Shown: piece by piece, positions 1-7,005 of the stretch
Layout of the letters: each line of letters begins with the position of its first letter
Position numbering within the stretch: position 1 is the stretch's first letter
Notes under the pieces: model-generated
Told to the model about the DNA's origin: nothing
Seen by the model: the letters and a program-made list of their open reading frames with translations, nothing else
Databases searched by the model: none
Assembly (NCBI GenBank): GCA_020625635.1
Contig: JAHLBL010000049.1
Span: 1-10,180 of the forward strand
Length of the DNA stretch: 10,180 bases
Direction: 5' to 3'
From: a bacterium
GTDB lineage: Bacteria; Bacillota; Clostridia; Oscillospirales; Acutalibacteraceae
Translations under genes and position numbers: made by a program

Positions 1-1304
1 ACGGCGGGAAGTCCCGCGATATTTACGGGAACGGTGCAGATATCGGTGAGATATGTCTCGATCGGATCGCTTACGGCGTGTCCCATCTCGAAAGCGGTCA
101 TGGGAACAGTCGGAGCGAGGATGAAGTCGCACTTTTCAAAGGCTTCGTTGAAAGCCTTCACGATAGTACCGCGGAGGTTCTGCGCCTTCTTATAGTAAGC
201 GTCATAATAACCTGCGGAGAGCACGTAAGTACCGAGGAGGATTCTGCGCTTTACCTCAGCGCCGAAGCCCTCGCTTCTTGTGCGGCACATCATATCGTGA
301 GTGCCGTTGTAATGCTCAGCCTTGAAGCCGTAGCGGATGCCGTCGTATCTGCCGAGGTTCGATGAAGCCTCAGCACAGGCGATTATATAGTAAACGGGAA
401 GAGCGAATTTGAGCGAAGGCATATCGAAGTATACGACCTCGGCTCCGAGGCTCTCATAAACCTTTACAGCGGAGAGCAGAGCCTCTTTTACGTCGTCGCG
501 CACACCGTCGATGTACTCGCGGGCGATACCGATTTTCATTCCCTTGATGTCGTTGTTGATCGTGTTGTATGTCAGCTCGCCGTTGCGTCCCTGACATGTG
601 CTGTCCTTGGGATCGTAGTCGGAGATCGCGTCGTAGACTATGGAAGCGTCCTCGACAGTCTTTGTGATCGGTCCGATCTGGTCAAGGCTGGACGCGTAAG
701 CGATAAGGCCGTAACGCGATACAGCGCCGTAGGTGGGCTTGAGACCGACAATACCGCAGAATGACGCGGGCTGACGTATAGAGCCGCCCGTATCGGAACC
801 GAGCGCGTAAGCCGCGAGATTAGCGCCGACCGCGCTTGCGCCGCCGCCCGAGGAGCCGCCCGCGCAATGGTTAGTATTGAACGGGTTTGTAGCTCCGCCG
901 AAGTACGAGGTCTCGCAGGAGGAGCCCATCGCGAACTCATCCATATTAGTTTTGCCGAGAAGAACCGCGCCCTCTCCCTCAAGCTTATCCCAGACTGTAG
1001 CGTTATAAATCGGCTTATAACCCGTAAGGATTTTTGAGCAGCAGGTCGTCTCGATACCCTTCGAGGACATATTATCCTTTAAAGTCATCGGAACGCCCTC
1101 GAGAAGTCCGATCTCCTCGCCTCTCGAAAGCTTAGCGTCAACCTTTTCAGCCTGAGCGAGCGCCGTGTCGGCAGTGACGTTGACGTAGGCGTTTAATTCC
1201 TTATTGGAATTTTCTATCTCTGTGAGATACTTTTTTGTAAGCTCGGTACACGAAATCTGCTTTGAGGAAAGCATATCGTGAATCTTTTTAATCTGTGATG
1301 ACAT
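1..1304 (-). CDS. gatA: Glutamyl/aspartyl-tRNA amidotransferase subunit A (partial, C-terminus cut)
   Basis: Amidase subunit of the cytosolic GatCAB complex. It hydrolyses glutamine and supplies ammonia to convert Glu-tRNA(Gln) or Asp-tRNA(Asn) to the amide form. I translated the minus strand from the ATG at 1304-1302 and found 434 open residues to the window edge; the family is about 485 long, so roughly the last 50 are missing. The Ser-cisSer-Lys triad of the amidase-signature family is intact: Lys76 in TLKDN, Ser151 in GGSSGG, Ser175 in DTGGSIRQPAS. These sit three residues before the S. aureus GatA numbering. A GGAGAAGG ribosome site lies just before the ATG, and gatC ends only 10 bp upstream, so the two are co-translated parts of one operon. 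gatB would be expected beyond the left edge, but that is inference. The identification is very secure. Confidence 0.97.
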   Translation of the reverse strand, partial: MSSQIKKIHDMLSSKQISCTELTKKYLTEIENSNKELNAYVNVTADTALAQAEKVDAKLSRGEEIGLLEGVPMTLKDNMSSKGIETTCCSKILTGYKPIYNATVWDKLEGEGAVLLGKTNMDEFAMGSSCETSYFGGATNPFNTNHCAGGSSGGGASAVGANLAAYALGSDTGGSIRQPASFCGIVGLKPTYGAVSRYGLIAYASSLDQIGPITKTVEDASIVYDAISDYDPKDSTCQGRNGELTYNTINNDIKGMKIGIAREYIDGVRDDVKEALLSAVKVYESLGAEVVYFDMPSLKFALPVYYIIACAEASSNLGRYDGIRYGFKAEHYNGTHDMMCRTRSEGFGAEVKRRILLGTYVLSAGYYDAYYKKAQNLRGTIVKAFNEAFEKCDFILAPTVPMTAFEMGHAVSDPIETYLTDICTVPVNIAGLPA

Positions 1305-1314
1305 GCCCTTCTCC

Positions 1315-1593
1315 TTATGCGTGATTTCTTACCAAAAAATGATCCTCTGCCTGTTCGGGAGCGTTTCTGAGGATTTCCTCGCTGGGGAGCGACTCGACGA
1401 CAACATCCTCGCGGAAAACATTCGAGAGGTTGTTGATATTGTCAAACTCCTCACCCGAGTCGGGAGCGTTGTTGATGGTGTCGGCAAAGTCTACGATGTC
1501 CTGCATCTGCTTTGTCAGACTGTCAAGCTCATCCTCCGCTACAAACAGCTTAGAGAGTATAGCGATGTTTTCTACATCTTCACGTGTTACCAT
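1315..1593 (-). CDS. gatC: Glutamyl/aspartyl-tRNA amidotransferase subunit C
   Basis: Small subunit that wraps around GatA and GatB and stabilises the GatCAB complex. The product is 92 residues, normal for the family (about 95-100). The N-terminal half shows the usual GatC pattern: REDVENIAILSKL, then EDELDSLTKQMQDIVDF. The C-terminal half has the FREDVV and LRNAPEQ blocks, the second usually read as NAPE in this family. The ATG at 1593-1591 follows an AAAAGGA ribosome site with about eight bases of spacing. It lies directly upstream of gatA. The gene before it in the operon is the four-helix-bundle insertion rather than aspS, which is unusual, because aspS and gatC would otherwise be adjacent. 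I saw no convincing separate promoter in the 77 bp upstream, so read-through from aspS is likely. Confidence 0.96.
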   Translation of the reverse strand: MVTREDVENIAILSKLFVAEDELDSLTKQMQDIVDFADTINNAPDSGEEFDNINNLSNVFREDVVVESLPSEEILRNAPEQAEDHFLVRNHA

Positions 1594-1627
1594 AATATCA
1601 GTCCTTTTAAGGGATTATTAAAACCAT

Positions 1628-1660
1628 AACTGCTACGCAACTTAAAATTGCTCGTCAGTT
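1628..1660 (-). repeat. Imperfect hairpin upstream of gatC
   Basis: On the minus strand AACTG/CAGTT (outer) and GCAA/TTGC (inner) can pair around a TTTTAAG loop, with a 4x4 internal loop. It lies between the inserted four-helix-bundle cassette and the gatC ribosome site. It has no following U-tract, so it is not a normal terminator. It could be a leader structure for gatC or the outer margin of the inserted element. Function unknown. Confidence 0.35.
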
Positions 1661-1670
1661 AGTTAAAAGT

Positions 1671-2054
1671 TCAAAGTGAAAAGTTCATAGTGGATTGTTT
1701 TTTTAGCGAATTAATTAGTGAACTAAGCATTTTTTCAACTTCAAGAGAAAGCTGAAGCGGAAATTGAATATCTGCTTCGGAAAGATAATCCAAGCGGTTG
1801 CAAATTAACAATTGAGTTTGCAACTCCGCATTCGAACCTCTTGCAACAGACAAAAAATGAATAAAATCTTTAGTTGTTCTTCTTTTTTGTCCCTCAGCAA
1901 TATTTGATGGTATTGAAACACAGGCGCGTCTCATTTGTGATGATAACGCAAAGTTTTCATCCCGCGGAAGTTTTTTAATAACTTTATATGACGCCACAAC
2001 CAAATCCATTGATTTTTGCCATACCAACAAATCCTTAAAGCTGTTAATACTCAT
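1671..2054 (-). CDS. Four-helix bundle protein, 23S rRNA IVS / S23 family
   Basis: 127-residue protein matching the four-helix-bundle family (TIGR02436-type, also called S23 or 23S intervening-sequence protein). Its members resemble Avd, the accessory protein of diversity-generating retroelements. Hallmarks seen: FKDLLVWQKSMDLV near the N-terminus, LPRDENFALSSQMRRACVSI in the middle, then PSNIAEGQKR, FIHFLSVARGS and NAELQTQLL. There are no membrane segments. Biochemical role is unknown; family members occur inside 23S rRNA intervening sequences and as scattered chromosomal genes. The ATG at 2054 has only a weak AGG-type ribosome site. It sits 75 bp after aspS and 77 bp before gatC on the same strand, with no terminator visible on either side, so it is probably co-transcribed with them. 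AT-rich composition and flanking inverted arms suggest recent acquisition. Confidence 0.88.
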   Translation of the reverse strand: MSINSFKDLLVWQKSMDLVVASYKVIKKLPRDENFALSSQMRRACVSIPSNIAEGQKRRTTKDFIHFLSVARGSNAELQTQLLICNRLDYLSEADIQFPLQLSLEVEKMLSSLINSLKKQSTMNFSL

Positions 2055-2079
2055 AATTCGACCTGAATACTTATCACTG

Positions 2080-2102
2080 ACAACTTATAACTTTTCACTA
2101 TC
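2080..2102. repeat. Right inverted-repeat arm, copy 1
   Basis: This 23-bp stretch matches 7063-7085 at 20 of 23 positions in the same orientation. It also contains AACTTTTCACT, the inverse of 1675-1685. It lies between aspS and the four-helix-bundle gene. Confidence 0.6.
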
Positions 2103-2129
2103 TAAAGCAGAATTATTTCCAAAAAATAT

Positions 2130-3875
2130 TTATCTCAACTTAATATGAACCTCTCTCAGCTGCATTTCGCTTACCTCTGAGGGTGAACCGAGCAGGAGGT
2201 CCTGAGCGTTGGAGTTCATCGGGAAGGGAATTACCTCACGGATATTCTCTTCCTCAGTGAGAAGCATAAGCATACGGTCGACGCCGGGAGCCATACCCGC
2301 GTGAGGCGGAGCGCCGTACTGGAACGCGGTGTAGAGCGACTTGAATTTCTCCTTCAGGTCGTCCTCGGTATAGCCCGCGATCTCAAACGCCTTAATCATA
2401 ATATCGAGGTCGTGGTTACGCACAGCGCCCGAGGAGAGTTCTACGCCGTTGCACACGATGTCGTACTGATAAGCGAGGATCTCTGTAGGCTGCTTGTTAA
2501 GAAGCGCGTCCATACCGCCCTGCGGCATCGAGAACGGGTTGTGAGTGAATATAGTTTTGCCGTCCTCGTCGATTTCGTACATCGGGAAGTCGACGATAAA
2601 GCAGAGCTCAAAACGGCTTGTATCAATCAAATTAAGACGCGAAGCGACCTCTGTGCGGATTTGTCCCGCGAGCTTGGGAGCGATGGCGGCGCTGTCGGCG
2701 ATAAAGTAGATTACGTCGCCAGCCTTTGAGCCGTTGCGGGAAATAAGCTCTTCCCTGTCGCCCGGCTTGAGGAACTTGTCGATAGGACCGTCAAAGGTCA
2801 TATCCTCGTTAACCTTTACATAGCCGAGTCCCTTCATACCGATGGAGAGCGCGAACTCCTCCATACGCTTAAACCACTTCTTGCTCTGAGCGGCTGCGCC
2901 CGGAACATTGATGGAACGAACACACTTCTTGCGGAACGGAGCGAAATCTGTCTCAACGAACATATCGCTGATTTCCTTGATTTCGAGCGGGTTTCTGAGG
3001 TCGGGCTTATCCGTACCGTACTTCAGCATAGCCTCCTCAAAAGGAATACGCTTAAAGGGAGCGGGGCTAACCTTCTTATCGGTGAATTTGGAGAAGGTAT
3101 CGTAGAGGACCTCCTCGGCAACCTTGAAAACGTCCTCCTGAGTAGCGAACGCCATCTCAAAGTCGAGCTGGTAGAACTCACCGGGGCTTCTGTCGGCACG
3201 AGCGTCCTCGTCACGGAAGCAGGGAGCCATTTGGAAATATTTATCAAAGCCCGAAACCATCAAAAGCTGCTTGAAAATCTGCGGAGCCTGAGGAAGAGCG
3301 TAGAACTTACCCTTGTGCTTACGACTGGGAACGAGATAGTCGCGCGCTCCCTCGGGAGAGGAATTCGAAAGAATCGGGGTATTTATCTCAACAAAACCCA
3401 TCTCGGTCATCTTCTGACGCATAAAGCTTACGACCTGTGAGCGGAGAAGAATATTATTGTGTACCTTGGGATTTCTGAGGTCGAGGAAACGGTAGCGCAG
3501 GCGCACATCCTCGTTAGTGTTCTTTGAGGTGGCAACCTCGAACGGGAGCTCGTTCTTACATTTGCCGAGCACCTTGATATCCTCGGTGTGTACCTCGACA
3601 TAACCTGTAGCGATTTTAGGATTGATAGTATCCTCGTCACGCTTTACGACCTTGCCGCCGAGGGTTACGGTACACTCACGGTTAACGCCCTTAAGGAGCT
3701 CGTCGTTGTGTACTACAACCTGAAGCACGCCGTACTGGTCGCGGATATCGAGGAACATAACGCCGCCGTGGTCGCGGATATTTTCAACCCAGCCTGCGAC
3801 GCGAACCTCCTGTCCGATGTTTTCTTCTCTTAATTCACCGCAGTTTACGGTGCGGTAGATGTTCTCCATAGTCAT
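2130..3875 (-). CDS. aspS: Aspartyl-tRNA synthetase, bacterial type
   Basis: Class II synthetase that charges tRNA(Asp), and possibly also tRNA(Asn), with aspartate in the cytosol. The 581-residue length fits bacterial AspRS. An N-terminal OB-fold anticodon-binding domain (about 1-110) carries VAGWVENIRDHGG. The catalytic core has motif 2 around FRDEDARADR (220-229) and motif 3 GAPPHAGMAPGVDRMLML (521-538). The bacterial GAD insertion spans roughly 300-420. The ATG at 3875 is chosen because GAAAGGG lies eight bases upstream; an ATG two codons in is the alternative. His36 in the RDHGG loop corresponds, by my recollection of the family, to the His reported in non-discriminating AspRS (His31 in Pseudomonas). 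With gatC and gatA downstream, this supports a role in making Asp-tRNA(Asn) for GatCAB. That specificity is inference; the synthetase assignment is certain. Confidence 0.97.
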   Translation of the reverse strand: MTMENIYRTVNCGELREENIGQEVRVAGWVENIRDHGGVMFLDIRDQYGVLQVVVHNDELLKGVNRECTVTLGGKVVKRDEDTINPKIATGYVEVHTEDIKVLGKCKNELPFEVATSKNTNEDVRLRYRFLDLRNPKVHNNILLRSQVVSFMRQKMTEMGFVEINTPILSNSSPEGARDYLVPSRKHKGKFYALPQAPQIFKQLLMVSGFDKYFQMAPCFRDEDARADRSPGEFYQLDFEMAFATQEDVFKVAEEVLYDTFSKFTDKKVSPAPFKRIPFEEAMLKYGTDKPDLRNPLEIKEISDMFVETDFAPFRKKCVRSINVPGAAAQSKKWFKRMEEFALSIGMKGLGYVKVNEDMTFDGPIDKFLKPGDREELISRNGSKAGDVIYFIADSAAIAPKLAGQIRTEVASRLNLIDTSRFELCFIVDFPMYEIDEDGKTIFTHNPFSMPQGGMDALLNKQPTEILAYQYDIVCNGVELSSGAVRNHDLDIMIKAFEIAGYTEDDLKEKFKSLYTAFQYGAPPHAGMAPGVDRMLMLLTEEENIREVIPFPMNSNAQDLLLGSPSEVSEMQLREVHIKLR

Positions 3876-3937
3876 ATTTATTACCCTTTCTTAACGGCAA
3901 AACGTATTTTGCCCCTATTTTCGCATTATCAATTGAT

Positions 3938-3966
3938 AGTATACCACAAACCGAGCCCTCAATCAA
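3938..3966 (-). promoter_or_regulatory. Promoter of the aspS operon
   Basis: Reading the minus strand: -35 TTGATT (3966-3961), 17 bp, -10 TATACT (3943-3938), preceded by TGG, giving an extended -10. Start of transcription would be near 3931, leaving a leader of about 55 bases before aspS. No T-box specifier or terminator hairpin is visible in so short a leader. Confidence 0.7.
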
Positions 3967-3992
3967 GATTTAATTGTCAATAATCGGTAAAT

Positions 3993-4034
3993 TTTGCATT
4001 TCACCGAAGTTTATTTGCAACTTAGTAATGTTGG
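3993..4034 (+). promoter_or_regulatory. Candidate LytTR-binding direct repeat
   Basis: Two 21-bp units (3993-4013 and 4014-4034) begin with identical TTTGCA and agree at 12 of 21 positions, including a shared GTT near the 3' end. LytTR-domain regulators such as AgrA bind short direct repeats spaced by about two helical turns, so the 21-bp period fits. The repeat ends 2 bp before the -35 of the regulator's own promoter, the place expected for an activator. Function is inferred, not shown. Confidence 0.45.
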
Positions 4035-4036
4035 TA

Positions 4037-4065
4037 TTCACTTTTCATTAAAATGGTGGTAGAAT
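4037..4065 (+). promoter_or_regulatory. Promoter of the LytTR-DUF3021 operon
   Basis: The -35 is TTCACT (4037-4042), the spacer is 17 bp, and the -10 is TAGAAT (4060-4065) with a TGG extension. The -35 is weak, as expected for an activated promoter. It is divergent from the aspS promoter, about 70 bp away. Confidence 0.55.
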
Positions 4066-4113
4066 AATCCTGTAAAACAAAGGCGGTATTGCCTGACATT
4101 TTGTAGGTGAATG

Positions 4114-4554
4114 ATGTTTAAGGTAACAATAAAACAGGTTGATCGGAGCCTGGAAGAAGAAATCATTATCAACTGTCACGACATCACCGACGAGGTGCTC
4201 GACGTTGTGAACAGGCTGAAAAAGAACGAGGCCGTTCTGCTCGGCAGCAAGAACGGTGAAACGTTCAGGATCGGTCTCAGGGACGTATACTACATAGAAT
4301 CGGTGGACAATAAAACTTTTATCTGTCTGCAAAAAGGGGTCTTTGAGTCCAAACAGCGGCTTTATGAGCTGGAGGAGCTGACGCTCGGCACAAAGCTTTT
4401 CCGCTGTTCAAAGTCGATGATAGTAAATATCGGTAAAATCCGCTCCGTCTCCGCGTCCGTAAACGGACGCTTCGAGGCAAAGCTTCTCAACGGCGAGACT
4501 GTAATAATCTCGCGCCAGTATGTACCTGAGCTGAAAAAACGGCTCGGAATGTGA
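4114..4554 (+). CDS. LytTR-family DNA-binding transcriptional regulator
   Basis: Stand-alone LytTR regulator of 146 residues with no receiver domain. Residues 1-44 form a short N-terminal extension. The LytTR DNA-binding domain runs from about 45 to the end: VLLGSKNGETFRIGLRDVYYIES, then the diagnostic FRCSKSMIVNIGKI block (96-109), then GETVIISRQYVPELKK. Two ATGs are in tandem at 4111 and 4114. The AGGTGA ribosome site directly abuts the first, so the second is the better start; the products differ by one Met. DUF3021 follows nine bases after the stop. Such LytTR plus small membrane-protein pairs are known in Firmicutes, where the membrane partner restrains or senses for the regulator. Direct targets here probably include its own promoter and the ABC transporter genes downstream, by inference. 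Confidence 0.93.
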   Translation: MFKVTIKQVDRSLEEEIIINCHDITDEVLDVVNRLKKNEAVLLGSKNGETFRIGLRDVYYIESVDNKTFICLQKGVFESKQRLYELEELTLGTKLFRCSKSMIVNIGKIRSVSASVNGRFEAKLLNGETVIISRQYVPELKKRLGM

Positions 4555-4562
4555 GGGTAACT

Positions 4563-4988
4563 ATGAAAGATACGATCAAAATGGTAGTAAGCCACTTCTT
4601 TATTATCAGTGTAAGCGTTATGACGGTAATCGGCGTCGCGAATCTGTTTATCGCGGACCGCTTCGCGGGATACGGTATAGAGTTTCCGTTTATCATACTC
4701 TTAGTCGGCGCGACCTCCGCTCTCCCCTCTTTTCTGTTTTATTTCAGAACCGAACCGACAAAAAAGCAGTTTATACTGCGTATGATACTGCACTTCATAT
4801 GCATTGAAGCGGTCGTTCTCGGCGAGGGCAGGCTTCTGGGCTGGTACGACGGAATAACCGAAATGCTGCTCATAGCCGTAATGGTGGTTGTTGTGTACGT
4901 CATCGTAACGCTTATCACAATGTACTCGGAAAGCAAAACGGAACGCGGCATAAACGAGGCTCTTAACAGATTAAACAACGAAGAATAA
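4563..4988 (+). CDS. DUF3021 family four-TM membrane protein
   Basis: 141-residue integral membrane protein. Hydrophobic stretches at about 8-30, 42-61, 70-93 and 101-121 predict four transmembrane helices, followed by a charged cytoplasmic tail ending in NNEE. The IEFPFIILLVGATSALPSFLFY and LHFICIEAVVL segments are typical of DUF3021. I start it at ATG 4563, which has GAGGG five bases upstream. A GTG at 4551 overlaps the LytTR stop and would add four residues without its own ribosome site. The tight linkage to the LytTR gene is the family's usual context, and it likely modulates that regulator from the membrane; the signal is unknown. The 122 bp after it hold no other gene. Confidence 0.88.
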   Translation: MKDTIKMVVSHFFIISVSVMTVIGVANLFIADRFAGYGIEFPFIILLVGATSALPSFLFYFRTEPTKKQFILRMILHFICIEAVVLGEGRLLGWYDGITEMLLIAVMVVVVYVIVTLITMYSESKTERGINEALNRLNNEE

Positions 4989-5073
4989 CATCAAAATGTA
5001 TTTCACACCCCGATAAACGCATCTTATGTCGGTTTTACAGCCGCTGACGCAGGATGCCTTTATTTTGCGTAAA

Positions 5074-5102
5074 TGATATGATATTATAATCGCGTCAGGA
5101 GG
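5074..5102 (+). promoter_or_regulatory. Possible promoter and strong RBS of the ABC operon
   Basis: TGA-TATGAT (5074-5082) is an extended -10, but no decent -35 lies 16-18 bp upstream, which suggests either activator dependence or read-through from the regulator pair. TATAAT at 5085-5090 is too close to the ribosome site to be useful. AGGAGG (5097-5102) sits eight bases before the ATG at 5111. Upstream, GCATC (5020-5024) and GATGC (5053-5057) form a loose dyad with an inner CGG/CCG. Confidence 0.35.
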
Positions 5103-5110
5103 AAAGAAAA

Positions 5111-6022
5111 ATGAAAAACATAATCGAAGTAAACAACCTCACAAAAAACTATAAGGACGTAGAAGCTGTAAAGGGTATCAGCTTCAATGTAGAGGAAGGC
5201 TCGTTCTTCGCCTTTCTGGGAATCAACGGAGCGGGTAAATCAACCACAATCAACATCCTCTGCACCGTTATCGAAAAGACCTCGGGCAGCGTAAAAATAG
5301 GCGGCTATGACCTCGACAGTGACAAGAACAAAATCAAGGAGCTTATCGGCATCGTATTTCAGAACTCAGTACTCGACAAGCAGCTCACGGTCAGGGAAAA
5401 CCTCGCCTCGAGAGCCGCGTACTACGGTCTCGGCAAAAGCGAAATCAAAAAACGACTGAAAGAGCTAAGCGAAATTTTTGAGCTCGACGACATAATGAAC
5501 CGCCGCTACAACAGGCTCAGCGGAGGTCAGCGCAGACGCGTGGACATCGCGAGAGCGCTTATAAACCGTCCGAAGCTCCTGTTTCTCGACGAACCTACAA
5601 CGGGACTTGACCCGATGACAAGAGTAAAGGTGTGGGAGATAATCCACAAGCTCAGAGAGGACACGGGACTGACGGTATTCCTCACAACCCACTATATGGA
5701 GGAAACAGTCGACTGCGACGATGTCGTTGTACTCGACGACGGCAGAATCGCCGCGCACGGCACGCCTCACGACCTCAAGGAAAAGTACGCGACCAACAAG
5801 CTTATCTGGTACACGCCTCAGAGCGATAAAGCCGAAAAACTGCTCCGCGAAAAAGGACTCGGATTTGAATACAATCTCGACAGCTACAAAATAAAAATAG
5901 AAAAGACAGAAACCGCGACAAAGCTTCTCAGAAGCTGCGACGAAATAACAGACTACGAATTTATCAAAGGTAACATGGACGACGTGTTCCTCAATGTTAC
6001 CGGAAAGAAGCTTGGTGACTGA
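5111..6022 (+). CDS. ABC transporter ATP-binding protein (ABC-2 / DrrA-CcmA type)
   Basis: Cytosolic ATPase that drives the adjacent ABC-2 permease, 303 residues. Motifs in order: Walker A GINGAGKST (37-45), Q-loop Gln84 in VFQNS, signature LSGGQRRRVDIARAL (136-150), Walker B LLFLDEP with catalytic Glu161, D-loop GLDP (165-168), and switch His194 in TTHYMEE. All ATPase residues are intact. After about residue 215 a C-terminal regulatory segment follows, as in DrrA-like exporters. Substrate cannot be read from the sequence; this family exports lipids, antibiotics, polysaccharides or peptides. The ATG at 5111 follows a canonical AGGAGG. It overlaps nothing, and the permease begins one base after its stop, so the two are translationally coupled. 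A LytTR-DUF3021 pair immediately upstream likely controls it. Confidence 0.95.
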   Translation: MKNIIEVNNLTKNYKDVEAVKGISFNVEEGSFFAFLGINGAGKSTTINILCTVIEKTSGSVKIGGYDLDSDKNKIKELIGIVFQNSVLDKQLTVRENLASRAAYYGLGKSEIKKRLKELSEIFELDDIMNRRYNRLSGGQRRRVDIARALINRPKLLFLDEPTTGLDPMTRVKVWEIIHKLREDTGLTVFLTTHYMEETVDCDDVVVLDDGRIAAHGTPHDLKEKYATNKLIWYTPQSDKAEKLLREKGLGFEYNLDSYKIKIEKTETATKLLRSCDEITDYEFIKGNMDDVFLNVTGKKLGD

Positions 6023-6023
6023 A

Positions 6024-6950
6024 ATGGTAAGAACACTTAACTCATATAAAGGACTCACAAAAAGAAACTCACAGGTCTTTTTAAAGGACAAAATGGCAGT
6101 ATTCCTCTCAATGCTGACGCAGATAATCGTACTGGGGCTCTTCCTGCTCTTCATCAAAAGCAGCTACGTTGACAGCATAAACAGCGGTCTCGGCGCTCTT
6201 AAGGACAGTGTTGAGAAGGCTGATATAGAGGCTCTCGTAAACTCGTGGATGATCGCGGGAGTTACAGGCACGGCAGTCATCACCGCTCCGCTCAACGCGC
6301 TGTCGGTTATGGTACGCGACAAGCAGGAGAAAATCGACTTTGACTACAACGCAAGCTCCGTAAAAGGCTCGGTTATCGTGATGTCGTACTTCTCGGGAGC
6401 GGTTCTCTGCTCGCTTATCACCTCTACCGTACTTCTTACGGCAGGTCTCCTCTTCCTCACCGTGACAGGCACATTCGTCTGGACAGCAGTTGACATTATT
6501 ATGCTTTACGGTCTTGTTGTACTAGGCTCAATCTCCGCGACCATCATTCTTATGACCTGCATTTCCTTCTTCAAAAAGGACTCCACCTTCAGCTCCTTCA
6601 GCGTAATGGTATCGGCAGGAATCGGCTTCGTGGTAGGCGCGTATATACCCGTATCACAGTTTGGCGAGACCACACAGACCATCGTAAACCTCGTACCGGG
6701 TTCACAGATTACGGGTTTGATGAGAAGGATCCTCGTCACTCCCGCGATCGAGAACATCAGCAATTCCCTCAACGGCGCAGACAACGGCGAATTCGCCAAA
6801 GGCGCAAAGGAGCTGTTCGCCACAAGCCTCAACATCTTCGGCAAGGAAATCAACACAGGCTTTATGCTCACCTACTCCTTCATAATAGTCGCGGTGTTCA
6901 TTCTGCTGAACATAATCCTATTCAGATTCAACTCAAAAAGAAAATCATAA
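6024..6950 (+). CDS. ABC-2 type transporter permease
   Basis: Membrane partner of the ATPase. The 308-residue product has six hydrophobic segments at roughly 24-44, 74-97, 116-147, 155-181, 191-210 and 281-302. A large extracytoplasmic loop lies between segments 5 and 6 and a shorter one between 1 and 2. The cytoplasmic stretch after segment 2 (VRDKQEKIDFDYNASSVKGS) is where ABC-2 permeases couple to the ATPase. The start at 6024 is preferred: it follows the ATPase stop by one base and has GGTGA five bases before it. An in-frame ATG at 5994 would overlap the ATPase gene by 29 bp. It is the last gene of the module; a hairpin at 7106-7136 may end the transcript. The transported molecule is unknown. 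Confidence 0.92.
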   Translation: MVRTLNSYKGLTKRNSQVFLKDKMAVFLSMLTQIIVLGLFLLFIKSSYVDSINSGLGALKDSVEKADIEALVNSWMIAGVTGTAVITAPLNALSVMVRDKQEKIDFDYNASSVKGSVIVMSYFSGAVLCSLITSTVLLTAGLLFLTVTGTFVWTAVDIIMLYGLVVLGSISATIILMTCISFFKKDSTFSSFSVMVSAGIGFVVGAYIPVSQFGETTQTIVNLVPGSQITGLMRRILVTPAIENISNSLNGADNGEFAKGAKELFATSLNIFGKEINTGFMLTYSFIIVAVFILLNIILFRFNSKRKS

Positions 6951-7005
6951 CGAGGGGCTGACACAAAACTAAAAAAGAAGCCCTATATTCAAAAAGCAAT
7001 TCAAT

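Larger units (their letters stand above)
1661..2102 (-). mobile_element. Candidate inserted cassette: four-helix-bundle gene between inverted-repeat arms
   Basis: The left arm (1661-1684) and right arm (2080-2102) share a perfect 11-bp inverted repeat: AGTGAAAAGTT at 1675-1685 against AACTTTTCACT at 2089-2099. The stop codon and last codons of the enclosed gene lie in the left arm. The enclosed DNA is visibly more AT-rich than gatA, gatC or aspS around it. Related arms recur at 7006-7085 without any gene. No transposase is present and I see no clear target duplication here. A mobile or formerly mobile unit is therefore an inference from repeat architecture, composition and the position inside an aspS-gatCA operon. 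Confidence 0.45.

Noticed and set aside
638..982. Open frame on the minus strand inside gatA, in another frame
   Set aside because: Arg/Ser/Ala-rich shadow of the GatA coding frame, which covers the amidase signature here.
4081..4094. AGGC/GCCT hairpin in the LytTR leader as a riboswitch or attenuator
   Set aside because: Four base pairs only and no U-tract; too weak to support.
5994..6023. Upstream ATG as the permease start
   Set aside because: It overlaps the ATPase gene by 29 bp; ATG 6024 has GGTGA at good spacing and a one-base gap after the ATPase stop.
5465..6157. A 230-codon open frame on the minus strand across the ABC ATPase gene
   Set aside because: It is antisense to a gene with complete ATPase motifs, has no ribosome site and no recognisable domain; a codon-bias shadow.
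6954..6985. GGGCT/AGCCC as the terminator of the ABC operon
   Set aside because: Only five base pairs around an 18-base loop and no T-run; 7106-7136 is the better candidate.
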